From Pisolithus tinctorius (Eukaryota; Basidiomycota; Agaricomycetes; Boletales; Pisolithaceae): DNA of 64,000 nt. Shown piece by piece: positions 1 through 11,206 of the stretch. The position numbers were made by a program, and so were the translations under genes. The notes beneath the pieces are model-generated. The model was given only the letters and a program-made list of their open reading frames with translations, made no database searches and had not been told where the DNA came from. The DNA lies in contig JANFAH010000010.1 of assembly GCA_024663395.1 (NCBI GenBank), forward strand, positions 124,001 to 188,000, in the 5' to 3' direction. The first letter of the stretch is position 1, and every line of letters starts with the position of its first letter.

Positions 1-1081
1 TGTTGTTATTGTTGCCAGTCTTGGACTGGTTGTTGTTGTTGCTGGAACTGCCAGATTTGTTGTTGCTAGTGTTGGACAAGCCTTGGTGCTTACTCACCCA
101 CTGGACTTCTTCCTTGCACTCCCAATAGCGTGCATCTATCTCTTGGGTGAGGTGGCAGAGCTCGTGAAGTGTCTGGGGTTTGCCAACCTGACAGACCTCA
201 TCTTTGATTCAGTCTGGGAGGCCAGAGTAGAAGTGATGGCACAACACACCATCTCCATAGCCTCGGACTTGCAAAGCAAGCTGATTAAAGTCAACTACAT
301 ATTTATTAATGCACTGGTTATCTTTCATGTGTAAGTGGTCAAGCTGGCTCTCAGCATCAGTGACTGGATCATGGGGTCCAAAAGTGGTTTGTAACTCTAA
401 GACAAACTCCCTCCAGGAGTCCATCCAGAGAGGCTGGTTGTCAGGGTTGTCAAGTCCAAGCAAGTCTGGCTCGAACCATTTGAGAACCATGCCCTTGAGG
501 TAGGACTGGGTGAAGATGACCTTGGTGCGGTCGGTCCTGAAAGCCCAGGGTTGGTCTTGGAAATTGAGCTTGCACTGGATAAAGAAAGCATGAAGCTTCT
601 TGGGGTCAGTACCATCAAAAGTGTCAGGCTTGCACAACTTGGTCCTGCTTGAGGTCTCAGGACTAGTGTGGGCATTACAAGCCAACAGTTTGATGGCTGA
701 TGTGAGGTTATCCAGGACTGTAATGGTGGGCTCGGTGTCCAGATCTGGGAAGTCTGGTTCATCCTCCAGATCATTCTCATCCAGATTATCATCACCAGGA
801 CCATTGCCAGGGTCATCATCATCTGGGTTATTATCATCATTGTCACCTGGCCCATCATCGCCAGGGTCACCCTTGGGGATGGGAGCAGTGGGACAATGTG
901 GTGTGGGGGTATCGGATGTGCAGGCTGAAAAGCCCCTGAAAGGACTGATGGGATCTAGGGAGCACCTCATGGTGCCCAAGGCAGCTAGTGCTGTCTCATG
1001 GCGAGCCCCACTGGCTGAGGCAGAGTCAGGATTGGTGGCAGAATGGCCAGGGGGAGGTTGGAAGCGAGTTTTGGTTGCCAT
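1..1081 (-). pseudogene. Gag of a family-A Ty3/gypsy element, broken and cut by the window edge
   Basis: Capsid polyprotein reading leftward from an ATG at 1081. It has a Ser/Pro/Ala-rich start, a very acidic Asp/Gly/Asn stretch around residues 70-115, and then a retrotransposon Gag domain containing CKPDTFDGTDPKKLHAF, closely matching the gag of element B at 6.1-7.5 kb. An in-frame TGA at 209-211 interrupts it where B reads His (SLPDHIKDK). The same frame continues to base 1 through an Asn/Ser/Gln-rich linker, so the zinc knuckle lies outside the window. It follows the LTR at 1120-1597 and its primer site, the normal 5' order. The family assignment is certain; the element is dead in this copy. 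Confidence 0.9.
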
Positions 1082-1119
1082 GATGTATTAGACCCACACA
1101 AGTGGAGAGTCTGAAATAC

Positions 1120-1597
1120 TGTCAAGTTTGGGATGTCCAGGTTGAAGCTGGACCAGAGACCAAAGTGGGCATGAGGCTGAGGGGTTGGGATCAGGAGGGG
1201 AGTCGAAGATACAGATGGTTGGACTGTTTGGACTTAGTGACTGAGATTACAGCGCTATTCCCTTGCATGGGTCTCAGTCCGAGTCCAAGGCTGAGATGGA
1301 GTTATCAGAGTAAACTTAGTTGATTTCAGACTGAGGGGTACAGGCCGAGTATCTATGAGTTTATATACTAGAGACAACTATAGTACAGAGACTGGTAATG
1401 CTGGTCTCACAAGGATTGCTAAGAAGATTGGTAAGACAGGTACTAGTAATGTATGACTAAGGTAATGGAGAATGGGACAGGGTGGACCAGGGACAGGACT
1501 GGGCAGAATTCAACCAAAGTGAGAGGCAGGCAAGGCTGAGGCTGGACTGAATGAGTGCAAGGCCAAGTCTGGCTGGGGTTGAGGCATGACTATGACA
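1120..1597 (-). repeat. 5' LTR of the leftward family-A gypsy element
   Basis: 478 bp, TG...CA ended, in reverse orientation. The TATA box (minus strand, 1361-1370) lies about 33 bases before AGTCTGAAAT (1323-1332). Just outside the LTR, 1108-1119 reads on the minus strand GTATTTCAGACT, the complement of that segment, so this copy fits the self-priming pattern. The gag follows at 1081. The outer end at 1597 interrupts the antisense ORF of another, rightward family-A element. Confidence 0.9.
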
Positions 1598-1599
1598 AC

Positions 1600-2275
1600 C
1601 TTCCTCTTCTTCCCCTTGTCTGCTCTCCCAATGGCCTTGGGACTGGCCTCAGTGTCTTTCCCATCCCTGGACCAATGACACTTTCCTTTTGACTGGTTGC
1701 ATTGCACACAGGTAACACACTTCTTGTTACTGTCTACAACAAATTCGCAGACAGTTTTGGCCTAGGCACAGCAGGTACAACTAAAAGCATTGTCAAGAGG
1801 GGTATGCACAAGGTTGGAAAGGTACTCACCCAGGGTCCATGACCACCTTCTTCACCTCCCCACTGGCCTCATTACTCCTGGCCCCAGCCTCATCACCCTT
1901 GCCAGCCTTGGCCTTGCATTTCCACTTGGCCTCCCTTTCCTCCTTGGCCTTGTGTCTCTCCTCCTCATATGCCCTTTTCTCCTCAGCCTCTTGCTCTGCC
2001 CTCTCAGCCTCAGCCTTCTCCCTCACCACCCTCTTGGCCTCAAGCCATGCCTGTTCTTTGTGCCAGGCCTGTTCAGCTGCCTTTCATCTCTTCCTCTCCT
2101 TCAACTTTGCCTTCATCACCTCCTCTTCATCATCAGTGTCATACTTGATGGCATTGTCTGACACCTGGGTCCAGTCGATCGGGACCCAACCTTTGTTGCT
2201 GTTGGTCATGATGGTTGGCCTCAAGTTGGACATGATGAGATGGAATGCAGAAGAAAGACACAAAGGGTTTAGCAA
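1600..2275 (-). pseudogene. Antisense zinc-cluster/coiled-coil ORF of a rightward family-A element
   Basis: Lies upstream of the 3' LTR at 2372 and reads against the element. Read leftward it has an N-terminal part containing GWVPIDWTQVSDNAIKYDTD, a long Glu/Lys/Arg/Ala-rich coiled coil (about 2080 to 1826), and a plausible intron (GTGAGT near 1832 to TTTTAG near 1783). It ends in a Cys-rich segment whose second triad is CVQCNQSKGKCHW (1672-1710). The first triad is recognisable, with a TAG where the B copy has Trp, giving C-x2-C-x6-C-x12-C-x2-C-x6-C. It was cut at 1597 by insertion of the leftward family-A element. The function is unknown; the layout matches the ORFs at 11.6-12.4 and 26.3-27.5 kb. 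Confidence 0.7.
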
Positions 2276-2371
2276 GCCACAAGTATCAATTTTTCAAACT
2301 CAGCCAAAGTTTGGACTCAGCCCACCACCCTCACAGGGGTCTCATGGGTTTGACCCCTAAGAGGGGGATAC

Positions 2372-2892
2372 TGTCATAACCATGCCTCAACCCTGGCCAG
2401 ACTTGGTCTTGCACTCATTCAGTCTGGCCTCAGCCTCACCAATCCCTTATCCCCAGATAGTCTAGCATGATAACACTGCTTTGCAGTGCATGTCATTTTG
2501 GTTGAGTTCTGCCTGGTCTTGTCCCTGGTCCACCCTGTCCCAGTCTCTGTTACATTAGTCATACCTTACTAATACTAGTCTTACCAATCACCTTAGCAAT
2601 CTTTGTGAGACCAGCATTACCAGTCTCTGTACTATAGCTACTTCTAGTATATAAGCTCTTAGATACTCGGCCTGTACTCTTCAGTCTGAAACCAACTAAG
2701 TTACTTTGATAACCCCACCTTGGCCTTGGACTCAGACTGTGACCCATGCAAGGGAATAGTGCTGCATCATCAGTTGCTAAGTCCAATCAGTCCACTCCTG
2801 AACCTCTGCCCTTTGCCCTGATCCCAACCCCTCAGCCTCACGCCCACTTTGGTCTCTGGTCCAGCCTCAACCCAGACACCACAAGCTTGACA
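2372..2892 (+). repeat. 3' LTR of the rightward family-A gypsy element
   Basis: 521 bp, starting TGTCATAACC and ending CTTGACA. It is preceded by a polypurine tract (AGAGGGGGATAC, 2360-2371), which marks it as a 3' LTR. It holds the U3 palindrome CACTGC-TTT-GCAGTG (2474-2488), a TATATAAG box and CAGTCTGAAA about 33 bases later. It joins directly onto Helitron helicase coding sequence at 2893. Its 5' half lies off the window, so the target duplication cannot be checked. Confidence 0.9.
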
Positions 2893-3261
2893 GACAAATA
2901 CTACCTTATCATTGACAAGATGTCCATAGTCTCACATCCTTTTTTGGCCAAGCTATCCCACATTGTTTGCTGTGCCCACTCTGGTGCAGATGACAAGTTG
3001 ATAGACCTTCCTTTTGGTGGGCTCAATGTGATCCTTGTGGGGGATTTTCATCAATTTCCACCAGTGGCTACAAAGAGGTGAGCACCTTTATTTTGGCCAT
3101 GCAACATGGAAAAAAATACCAAGGAAGAACTTCTGGGATGTCACATCTATGAACAGTTTGATGTTGTCATGTGCCTGAAGAGCCAAGTGAGAGTAACCAA
3201 TGCCAAGTGGGTGGATCTCCTGCAACATGTCCACCATGGAAGCTGCAATGAATGTCATATA

Positions 3262-4836
3262 CAGTGAGGGACAAAAGTGTTGCAATGTTTGTGAGGTGTG
3301 ACTTTCAGCTGATGTAGCTCAGGCTATTCTGCACAGATAATCATGATACCTATACCAATGGAAAGGGGTGACTGTAGGCTTTCCAGAGCAGCAAGGTTCA
3401 GTCCAAACAAAGCAATATGTGCTGAGAGACACCCTATTCTTTCCAAAAAGTGCATTGCAATGCTTTTGTCCCTGACTGGTGAAATAGTGAAAAGTGACCT
3501 TTTGATGGGATTGAAGGCATGAAGGATGGGAAAATATGATTACATAATAAACCACATGATATTCCAGATGATTTGTCAGAATGTAAACAATGAGAAACAT
3601 TGGACTTGTACCATTCATTAACCCTCCCTCTTTTACCACAACTCATGAAATCATCTCTCTGGCTCACATGGTCATTTTCTCAGGGAATTCTTATCAAATA
3701 CTGGTGACCACCACAGTGCCATCAGTATAACATGCTCTCAGAACCATCAGTCCCTTAAAAACCTGCTGTCAGTCATTCCCTGGACTGTTTTTCCCCCCCA
3801 TGCCTGATGTGTTCTGGGACTAATCAGTACTTGGAAGGCTGAAAATGTTATGGAGGTCAATCTGGCACTTCAGAACATGATGGACAAACTAACCCCCTCT
3901 CAACCAATGCATTTCTGGCACAGGAACACTGGTGTGGAAGTTGGGGTGAGAGAAAACTGCCTTGTGCCCTGAAGCACCATAAGAGGGTTCACTAGATCTT
4001 GCTCTGATCTGAACTGTAGATGACTGGGGAAGGATTATTTGGTATGTGACCAAAGGCAATATTCAGGGCCAGATGGAAGCACAGGATTCTGCTCCATGGC
4101 AGTTCAGCAGCATATCCTTCTGATGACACTCAGGGGTAAAGAGGATTTTGTCTTGGCCTAATGTCCATACCACTGTCCCTGTGCCAGAAATGCATTGGTT
4201 GAGAGGGGGCTAGTTTGTCCATCATGTTCTGAAGTGCCAGATTGACCTCCATAACATTTTCAGCCTTCCAAGTACTGATTAGTCCCAGAACACATCAGGC
4301 ATGGGGGGGAAAACAGTCCAGGGAATGACTGACAGCAGGTTTTTTAAGGGACTGATGGTTCTGAGAGCATGTTATACTGATGGCACTGTGGTGGTCACCA
4401 GTATTTGATAAGAATTCCCTGAGAAAATGACCATGTGAGCCAGAGAGATGATTTCATGAGTTGTGGTAAAAGAGGGAGGGTTAATGGTACAAGTCCAATG
4501 TTTCTCATTGATTACATGCTGACAAATCATCTGGAAGATCATGTGGTTTATTATGTAATCATATTTTCCCATCCTTCATGCCTTCAATCCCATCAAAAGG
4601 TCACTTTTCACTATTTCACCAGTCAGGGACAAAAGCATTGCAATGCAATTTTCAGAAAGAATAGGCTGTCTCTCAGCATGTATCACTTTGATTGGACTGA
4701 ACCTTAGTGCTCTGGAAAGCTTAGAGTCACCCCTTTCCATTGGTATAGGTATCATGATTATCTGTGCAGAATAGCCTGAGCTACATCAGCTGAAAGTCAC
4801 ACCTCACAAACATTGCAACACTTTTGTCCCTCACTG
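3262..4836. mobile_element. L1: palindromic non-autonomous Tc1/mariner-like transposon
   Basis: 1575 bp flanked by TA on both sides (3260-3261, 4837-4838), inserted in the helicase gene. The ends are perfect inverted repeats starting CAGTGAGGGACAAAAGTG. The inverted similarity continues for roughly 650 bp in each arm around an asymmetric centre near 4000-4150, so a single strand could fold into a very long hairpin. I see no transposase; the open frames in the arms are mirror images of each other. TA duplication and CAGT ends point to the Tc1/mariner group, mobilised in trans. Confidence 0.85.
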
Positions 4837-5493
4837 TAAATATTCTGTGCCTTGTGTTGCAGAATCCTACAGTCCTCCAACAGACTTTCATTCATTGCCC
4901 TGGAAAGATGTAGTCTTGGTTACACCACACCATGCTATCTGTATGCAATGGAATTTGAAGACTGTGAAGGAACAAGCAGCATTGGGGGGGTTATCTCTGA
5001 TCATTTTTTCTGCATCAAACACCATAGAGGGACATGCTCTCACCTTTCCAGAAAAATTTGCCATGGCTGTGAACCTGAAAAGTGGCCATGGTCAGAATTG
5101 ACAAGCATGAGGCAGGTTATTGGATGAAGTGGAGCTGGCCATTGGCATGGAGGTGATGGTGACTTTCAATGTGGCAACAGATCTTGACATGGCATATGGA
5201 GCACAAGGTCAGGTGGTTGATATTGTTCTTGATTCAAGGGAGATTGTTGAGGGTTCTGGCAAGATCATTCAGCTGCAAAATCCACCTCTCTACAGTGAGG
5301 GACAAAAGTGTTGCAATGTTTGTGAGGTGTGAGTTGCTGCTGCTGTAGCTTGGGCTGTTCTGCACAGATAATCATGATACCTATACCAATGGAAAGGGGT
5401 GACTGTAAGCTTTCCCAAGCACTAAGGTTCAGTCCAAACAAAGTGATACATGCTGAGAGACACCCTATTCTTTCTGAAAATTGCATTGCAACA

Positions 5494-6067
5494 TGTCATA
5501 ACCGTGTCCAGACCACCCTAGACTGGCTCTACACTGGTCTCGACTGGTCCCATCCAACCCTTTCCCCAGTCCCAGCCTTAACCCTTCGACCCAGAAACAT
5601 GTTAGCTTGTGTGGCACTGCAAGGCAGTGCCCAGTCGAGTTGTCCCCTCAGTTAGTACCAGGCTGGTGTAACACCCAGCCCAGCCACATGTCCTGCCCCG
5701 GTTCCTGGTAATCCCTTGTTCATAGTCCATGCTTGATAAGATTCTTTGTAACACTACTTACCAATCATCACTGTACCAGCACAGACCAGTCTCCGGTGCT
5801 ACGTTACACTTAGGTTACTTCTAGTATTTAAGCCGTAGGATATTCTGTTTAGCCTCAGTCTGAAATCAAACTAGTTCTCGTCTTAACCCAGTCTCTCTTG
5901 TCCTCTATCTTCTGCCTCTTGACCAGACTATGGCCCACACAAGGGAATAGTGCTGCACCCCCAGTTGCTAAGTCCAATAGTCCAAAACCCTTAGTATCTC
6001 GTATTACCCTCTGACCCCTGACCAGACTCTGGACCGGCCTTGGACTGGTGAAGACCCGGACTTAACA
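5494..6067 (+). repeat. 5' LTR of element B
   Basis: 574 bp, TGTCATAACC...ACTTAACA. It carries a perfect 19-base palindrome GGCACTGC-AAG-GCAGTGCC at 5613-5631 in U3 and the promoter at 5825. Compared with the 3' LTR at 12555 the differences are almost all CG against TG or CA (for example GACTGGTC at 5542 against GACCAGTC in the 3' copy, both from GACCGGTC). Confidence 0.95.
5825..5866 (+). promoter_or_regulatory. LTR promoter and predicted RNA start of element B
   Basis: TATTTAAG at 5825-5832 is followed 32 bases later by AGTCTGAAAT (5857-5866) within the context CCTCAGTCTG. The spacing is that expected between a TATA box and a transcription start. AGTCTGAAAT is complementary to the primer site at 6070-6079, so the start is placed at the A of 5857 by inference. 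Confidence 0.65.
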
Positions 6068-6079
6068 GTATTTCAGACT
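6068..6079 (+). promoter_or_regulatory. Primer-binding site of element B, self-priming type
   Basis: Immediately after the LTR: GT then ATTTCAGACT, the reverse complement of AGTCTGAAAT in the LTR. It does not begin with TGG, as expected for a site that binds a tRNA 3' end. This matches the Tf1/sushi type of self-priming, where the RNA 5' end folds back and is cut to serve as primer. Confidence 0.7.
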
Positions 6080-6117
6080 CACACTTGTGTGGGTCAACAC
6101 CCTTCTGCTCAATCCTT

Positions 6118-7491
6118 GGCATGCCTACCCAAACCAGAACCCAAGCAGCATGGGCATGTGCTACCACCAACCCAGATTCCACTTCAGCAGTCGACTTGCG
6201 CCGCACCGCTGCCCTGGTGTCCTTAGGGACAGCCAGAAGGTCACCCAGTGAAGTCAACAACTTCAGGAGCTTCTCAGCCTGTAAATCCACTACCCCCATC
6301 CCTAATTGACCTCTCGCACCCACTAACGATCCAGATGATGAACCAGACCTGGACAAACCAGATGACTTCAATCACCCCGGTGATGATGGTCCTGGCGATG
6401 ACGGGCCAGGAGATGACCTGGATAATGACGATGAAGAACCCCTCCCAGAGGATGATGTCGAGCCTGGTGTAACTGTGCTTGATAACCTTGCCAAAGCCAT
6501 TGAGCTCCTTGCACGTAATGCTCACACCAGCTCTGAGTCATCCTCTAGAACCAAGTTGTGTGAACCAGACACCTTCGATGGGACAGACCCAAAGAAGCTG
6601 CACACATTTCTTATCCAGTGCAAACTTAACTTCCGGGACCGGCCCCGGGCCTTTCAAAGTGATCAAGCCGAGGTCACTTTTGCGCAGTCATTCCTGAAAG
6701 GGATGGCTCTCGAGTGGTTTGAACTGGACCTACTTGGGACTGAAGACCCGGAGGACCAGCCCTACTGGATGGACTCCTGGAAGGAGTTCATCATAGAACT
6801 TCAAACTACTTTCGGACCTCACGACCCGGTGGCTGATGCTGAAAGCCAGCTAGACCACCTCCAAATGAAAGATAATCACCGGGTCAATAAGTACATGGTC
6901 AAATTCAACCAGCTTGCCTCACAAGTCCAGGGATACGGTGATGGCGCTCTGCACCACTTCTTCTACACCAGTCTCCCTGACCATATCAAAGACAAGGTCT
7001 GCTGGATCAGCAAACCAAGAACCCTTCACGAGCTTCGCCACCTAGCCCAGGAGATTGACACACATTACTGGGAGCGCAAAGAGGAGGTTCAGCAGTCTAG
7101 TAAACACCAGGGGTCGTCCTCTGGTAACAAGTCTACTTCCAACCCCAGCCACAACAATCAGTCTAAGCCCGGTCAAGAGAAGTCCAAGACCAGCAATAAC
7201 TCCAGAAATAGCAACTCCGATAACCAAACTCAGTCCAAACCCACCTTGACTAGTCAGACCAGCTCTAACACACCCAAGCCAGACTCAAACAAACTGGGCA
7301 AGGATGGCAAGTTGACACTGGAGGAGCGCAAACACCATAGAGACAATAACCTTTGCATGTTCTGTGGGGGCACCAGACATTTTGCAGATAAGTGCCCCAA
7401 GAAAGCTGGGAAAGCCAAGGCTTGCGCTGTGGCCACCTCTGAGGCAGCACTGGCCTCAACCTCAGGCTCTGCCCCCAAGGCAAAAAAATAG
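6118..7491 (+). pseudogene. Gag of element B
   Basis: Capsid/nucleocapsid protein starting at ATG 6118 (MPTQTRTQ, aligned with the family-A start MATKTR). An Asp/Gly-rich acidic stretch is followed by the Gag domain (CEPDTFDGTDPKKLHTF), a Ser/Asn/Gln-rich linker and one CCHC zinc knuckle, CMFCGGTRHFADKC (C-x2-C-x4-H-x4-C), near the C-terminus. One in-frame stop near 6307 breaks the N-terminal part; from 6475 the frame is open to the TAG at 7489. The last codons form the slippery heptamer of the frameshift signal. Confidence 0.92.
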
Positions 7492-7528
7492 GTAGCAGCT
7501 CTCAGGACTCCACACAGACTGAGAGCTG
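7482..7528 (+). promoter_or_regulatory. -1 ribosomal frameshift signal between gag and pol of element B
   Basis: The heptamer A AAA AAA (7482-7488) is in the gag frame directly before the TAG stop (7489-7491). After a 7-base spacer comes a perfect 10-bp stem (CAGCTCTCAG 7496-7505 with CTGAGAGCTG 7519-7528) and a 13-base loop. A one-base backward slip enters the frame that runs without a stop into the protease. The sequence is direct; the function is inferred from known -1 signals. Confidence 0.72.
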
Positions 7529-10500
7529 TGTTGACTCCAGCTGTGCACCCACGGAGGCTCGCCTCAACACGTCCGCTCTTTCTAATCCAAACTCGTTAAC
7601 CCCCCATGTCTCTATTGTCAGTCACGATTTACCCCAGTTTCGTACACTAGTGGACTCTGGTTCCACACATAGTTTCATAGATAAAGACTTTGTTAATCAA
7701 CACTCTTTTGCCCCTTATCCCGTGTCCCCTATCCAACTCTGGCTCTTTGATGGGTCGTCAAGTTTTGTCATCACTCAAGCAGTAGATCTTTCGGTTCAAT
7801 TTGTGACCGGCAATGTCACCCCAGTAACCCTGTTTCTAGCCCTGTTGGATTCTGAATGTAAGATAGTCCTTGGACATGACTGGCTCACCTGCTACAATCT
7901 GTCGATTGATTGGGTATTGAGCAGTCTAACTTTCCGGACATCTACAGGAGGAATGCCAACCCCATCGACACCCCCTGCCACACCGATCTTAACCAGTCCT
8001 CCCAAACCCAGTCTAACTGACCAACCCAACCCCAGCCCTGCGCCATCTGTACCATCTGTCAACTCACCAGTTCACACCCCCCTGAAAGCTCCCCCTATTG
8101 CCCTGATCAATGCAGCTGCATATGTATGCGCTTGCAAACTAGAGGGATCTACCCAATTCCAACTTCATCTATGCCCATTGGACCCGGTCCTGGCCTGGTC
8201 AACCTCTACCAGTCCTCCACCAGACCTGGCTGGTGTACCAAAGGACTACCATGAGTCTTTAGCAAAGCTAAGGCTTCTACTCTCCCCCCACACCGGGAGT
8301 ATGACCTTAAGATCGAATTGGAAGAGGGTACTACTCCACCTGTAGGAACCATCTACTCACTATCCCTGGTCGAGCTACAAGCTCTCCAGGCCTTCATCAA
8401 CAAAAACCTGACTACCGGTTTCATCTGGCCCACCTCTTCCCCCTATGCTGCACCGGTCCTCTTCGTGAAGAAGAAGGACAGCTCACTCCAGTTATGTGTT
8501 GACTTCCAAGGCCTTAACAAACTCACCAAGAAAGACTGGTATCCCCTACCACTAATATCTGATCTACTCGACTCCCCTAGCCACGCCAAAATCTACACTA
8601 AGATCGACTTAAGGCACATGTACCACCTCGTCTGGATTGCACCCAGGGATGAGTGGAAAACTGCCTTCAGAACACACTATGGGTCTTACAAGTGGTTGGT
8701 GATGCCTTTTGGTCTTACCAATGCCCCAGCCGCCTTCCAGCAGTTTGTCAATTCAATCTTTGCAGATATGCTAGATGTCTGCATCATCGTCTATCTTGAT
8801 GACATTTTAATCTACTCCGGAGATGAGTCATCACACAAGCAGCATGTCCGGGAGGTTCTTTGCTGGATCCAGTTGCATGGCCTGTATGCCAAACCAGAGA
8901 AGTGCGAATTCCACTCAGACTCTGTGGAATACTTGGGTTACCACTTGTCCCCAGCTGGCCTTACCATGTCTTCAGAGAAAGTCAAAGCTATCTGCGACTG
9001 GCCTGAACCCTGGAAGGTAAAGGACATTCAGTCCTTCCTGGGCTTTGCCAATTTCTATCGCCGGTTCATTTTTAACTACTCAGACATAGTGGTACCTCTA
9101 ACCCGGTTGACATGCAAAGGTGCTCCCTGGAACTTTTCTGAGGAGTGCCGCCGGTCTTTCAATAAACTCAAGCAGGCCTTCACTACTGCCCTGGTCCTAA
9201 CTCACTTTTCCCTGGAAGCTCCTATTACCATCAAGACTGATGCTTCTGACTATGCCATAGCCAGTATTCTGTCCATCACTGGTGGTGATGGTCAAATCCG
9301 GCCAGTCGCATTTTATTCTCATACCCTGACAGCCCTGGAGCTAAATTATGACACCCATGATAAGGAGTTACTCACGATCTTCGAAGCATTCCAGACATGG
9401 CGGCATTACTTAGAAGGCTCTGCAGTACCAGTTGATGTTGTCACCGATCACAAGAACCTGGAGTACTTCTCCACCTCAAAGGTTTTAACCCAGCACCAGG
9501 CACGCTGGTCTGAGTTCTTGTCACAGTTCAATATGGTTATCTGGTTTAGACCTGGTAAACTCGGTGCTAAGCCTGATGCCCTAACTAGATGATGGGACGT
9601 CTACCCCAAAGAGGGGGATAGCGACTACGCCCGGGTCAACCCACAGAATCTCAGACCGGTCTTCACACAGGAACAGCTAGCCATCTCCCTGCACACCACC
9701 TACCTTGAATACCCGGTCCTACGTGCTGTTGCACTGATGCACGTGGAAAAGCTACATAATGATATTCTCTCAGCCCTACCCTCAGACCCGGTCGCCCAAG
9801 TCTGGTTCTCAGACACATCAGATTCCTGGTGGTCAGTTGATGACACCGGCTTCCTCCATCTAGATGGAAGAATCTATGTACCAGACTCTAATGACCTTCA
9901 CCTTCGTGTCTTGAGGTTTAAACATGATCACCCTTTATCCAGCCACTTTGGCCAGAACAGAACTTTAGAGCTCATCTGACGAGAGTACACCTGGCCTGGC
10001 CTAAGGACATTTGTCAAAGACTATGTCTGGTCTTGCACTACCTGTGCCCGGGCCAAGGTACCTCACCACTGGCCTTATGGCCTGCTCAAACAGCTCCCTG
10101 TGCCAGAGAAGCCATGGAATTCCATTTTGATGGATTTCATAGAGCAACTCCTGGCCTCAACTGGCTTTACCGCCATCCTCATTGTAGTCGACCAGCTCTC
10201 AAAGCAAGCCATCTTCATACCTACTCATGACACCATCACAGCCCCTGAGCTCACCAAGCTCTTCCTCATGCATGTGTTCTCTAAGCACGGTGTACCAGCC
10301 CATGTAACCTCAGACCAGGGATCAGAGTTCGTGTCTCACTTCTTCCGGTCTCTAGGTAAAGCTCTAGACATGCATCTACATTTCACCTCTGGGTATCACC
10401 CAGAGGGGGATGGTCAGACAGAGCGCACCAACCAGACCCTTGAACAGTATCTCCGGGTCTACTGCAACTATCAGCAGGACAACTGGGCTGAGTAACTACC

Positions 10501-11206
10501 ACTAGCTGAGTTTGCTTACAACAATGCACCCAGCGCTATGACCAGGGTATCACCCTTCTTCACTAATAAGGGTTACCATCCTAATATATTGGTCTTCCCT
10601 GAGTGTGACCTCACTTCTAACCAGGCTCGTGATTACACGGTCAACTTAGATTCACTGCACCAGTACCTACATGAAGAAATGGCTCTCACCCAGCAATGCT
10701 ACCAAGGACTGGCAGATGCTAAGTGCATGCCGGCCCCAGACTTCAAAGTGGGCGACAATGTCTATGTAAAAGCCAAGTACTTCTGGTCGACCTGGCCCTC
10801 CAAGAAACTGAGTGAGAAGAACCTTGGGCCCTATCCCATAATAGCCCAGGCTGGCTCTCACTTGTTCACCCTGTGTTTATCAGACTCTATGCGCACTGTA
10901 CACCCGGTCTTCCACGTATCCCAGCTTGAACTGGCCATCCCAAACACCATACCCAACTGGACTCAACCTCCACCCCCACTGGTAGATGTTGATGGTGACT
11001 TAGAATTCAAAGTAGCAGAGATACTTGATTCAAAGGTTGACTGGCGCAGAAAGTGTTGGTTGCAGTACCTGGTCCAGTGGACCAGTTATGAGGGAACTGA
11101 TGAAGAAACTACCTGGGTACTAGCAACAGAGCTGGACAATGCTTCAGAACTTGTCCAAGAGTATCATGACTGGTACCCAGACAAACCTGGTCCCTTCAAG
11201 AAGTAG
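7492..11206 (+). pseudogene. Pol of element B: protease, RT, RNase H, integrase, chromodomain
   Basis: Aspartic protease with LVDSGSTHSFID (about 7650). Reverse transcriptase with FVKKKDSS, the active site YLDDILIYS (about 8790) and FLGFANFYRRF. RNase H with IKTDASDYAIAS and ELNYDTHDKELL. Integrase with a partly decayed H-H-C-C region and a D,D,E core (IVVDQLSK, TSDQGSEF, GDGQTERTNQ). A C-terminal chromodomain (EFKVAEILDSKVDWRR...LVQWTSYEGTDEETTW) ends at the TAG of 11204-11206; such domains target insertion to heterochromatin in chromoviruses. Defects: a frame change near 8320 between protease and RT, TGA at the end of RNase H (9590) and again near 9977, and TAA near 10493. Confidence 0.95.

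Noticed and set aside
600..1091. 163-codon plus-strand ORF
   Set aside because: Mirror of the family-A gag on the minus strand; its composition is the complement of the acidic Asp/Gly gag region.
4435..4707. 90-codon ORF repeated at 13065-13334 and 14104-14376, suggesting a conserved small protein
   Set aside because: It lies in the inverted arms of L1/L2 and its mirror ORF is equally open; similarity comes from copy identity, not from coding.
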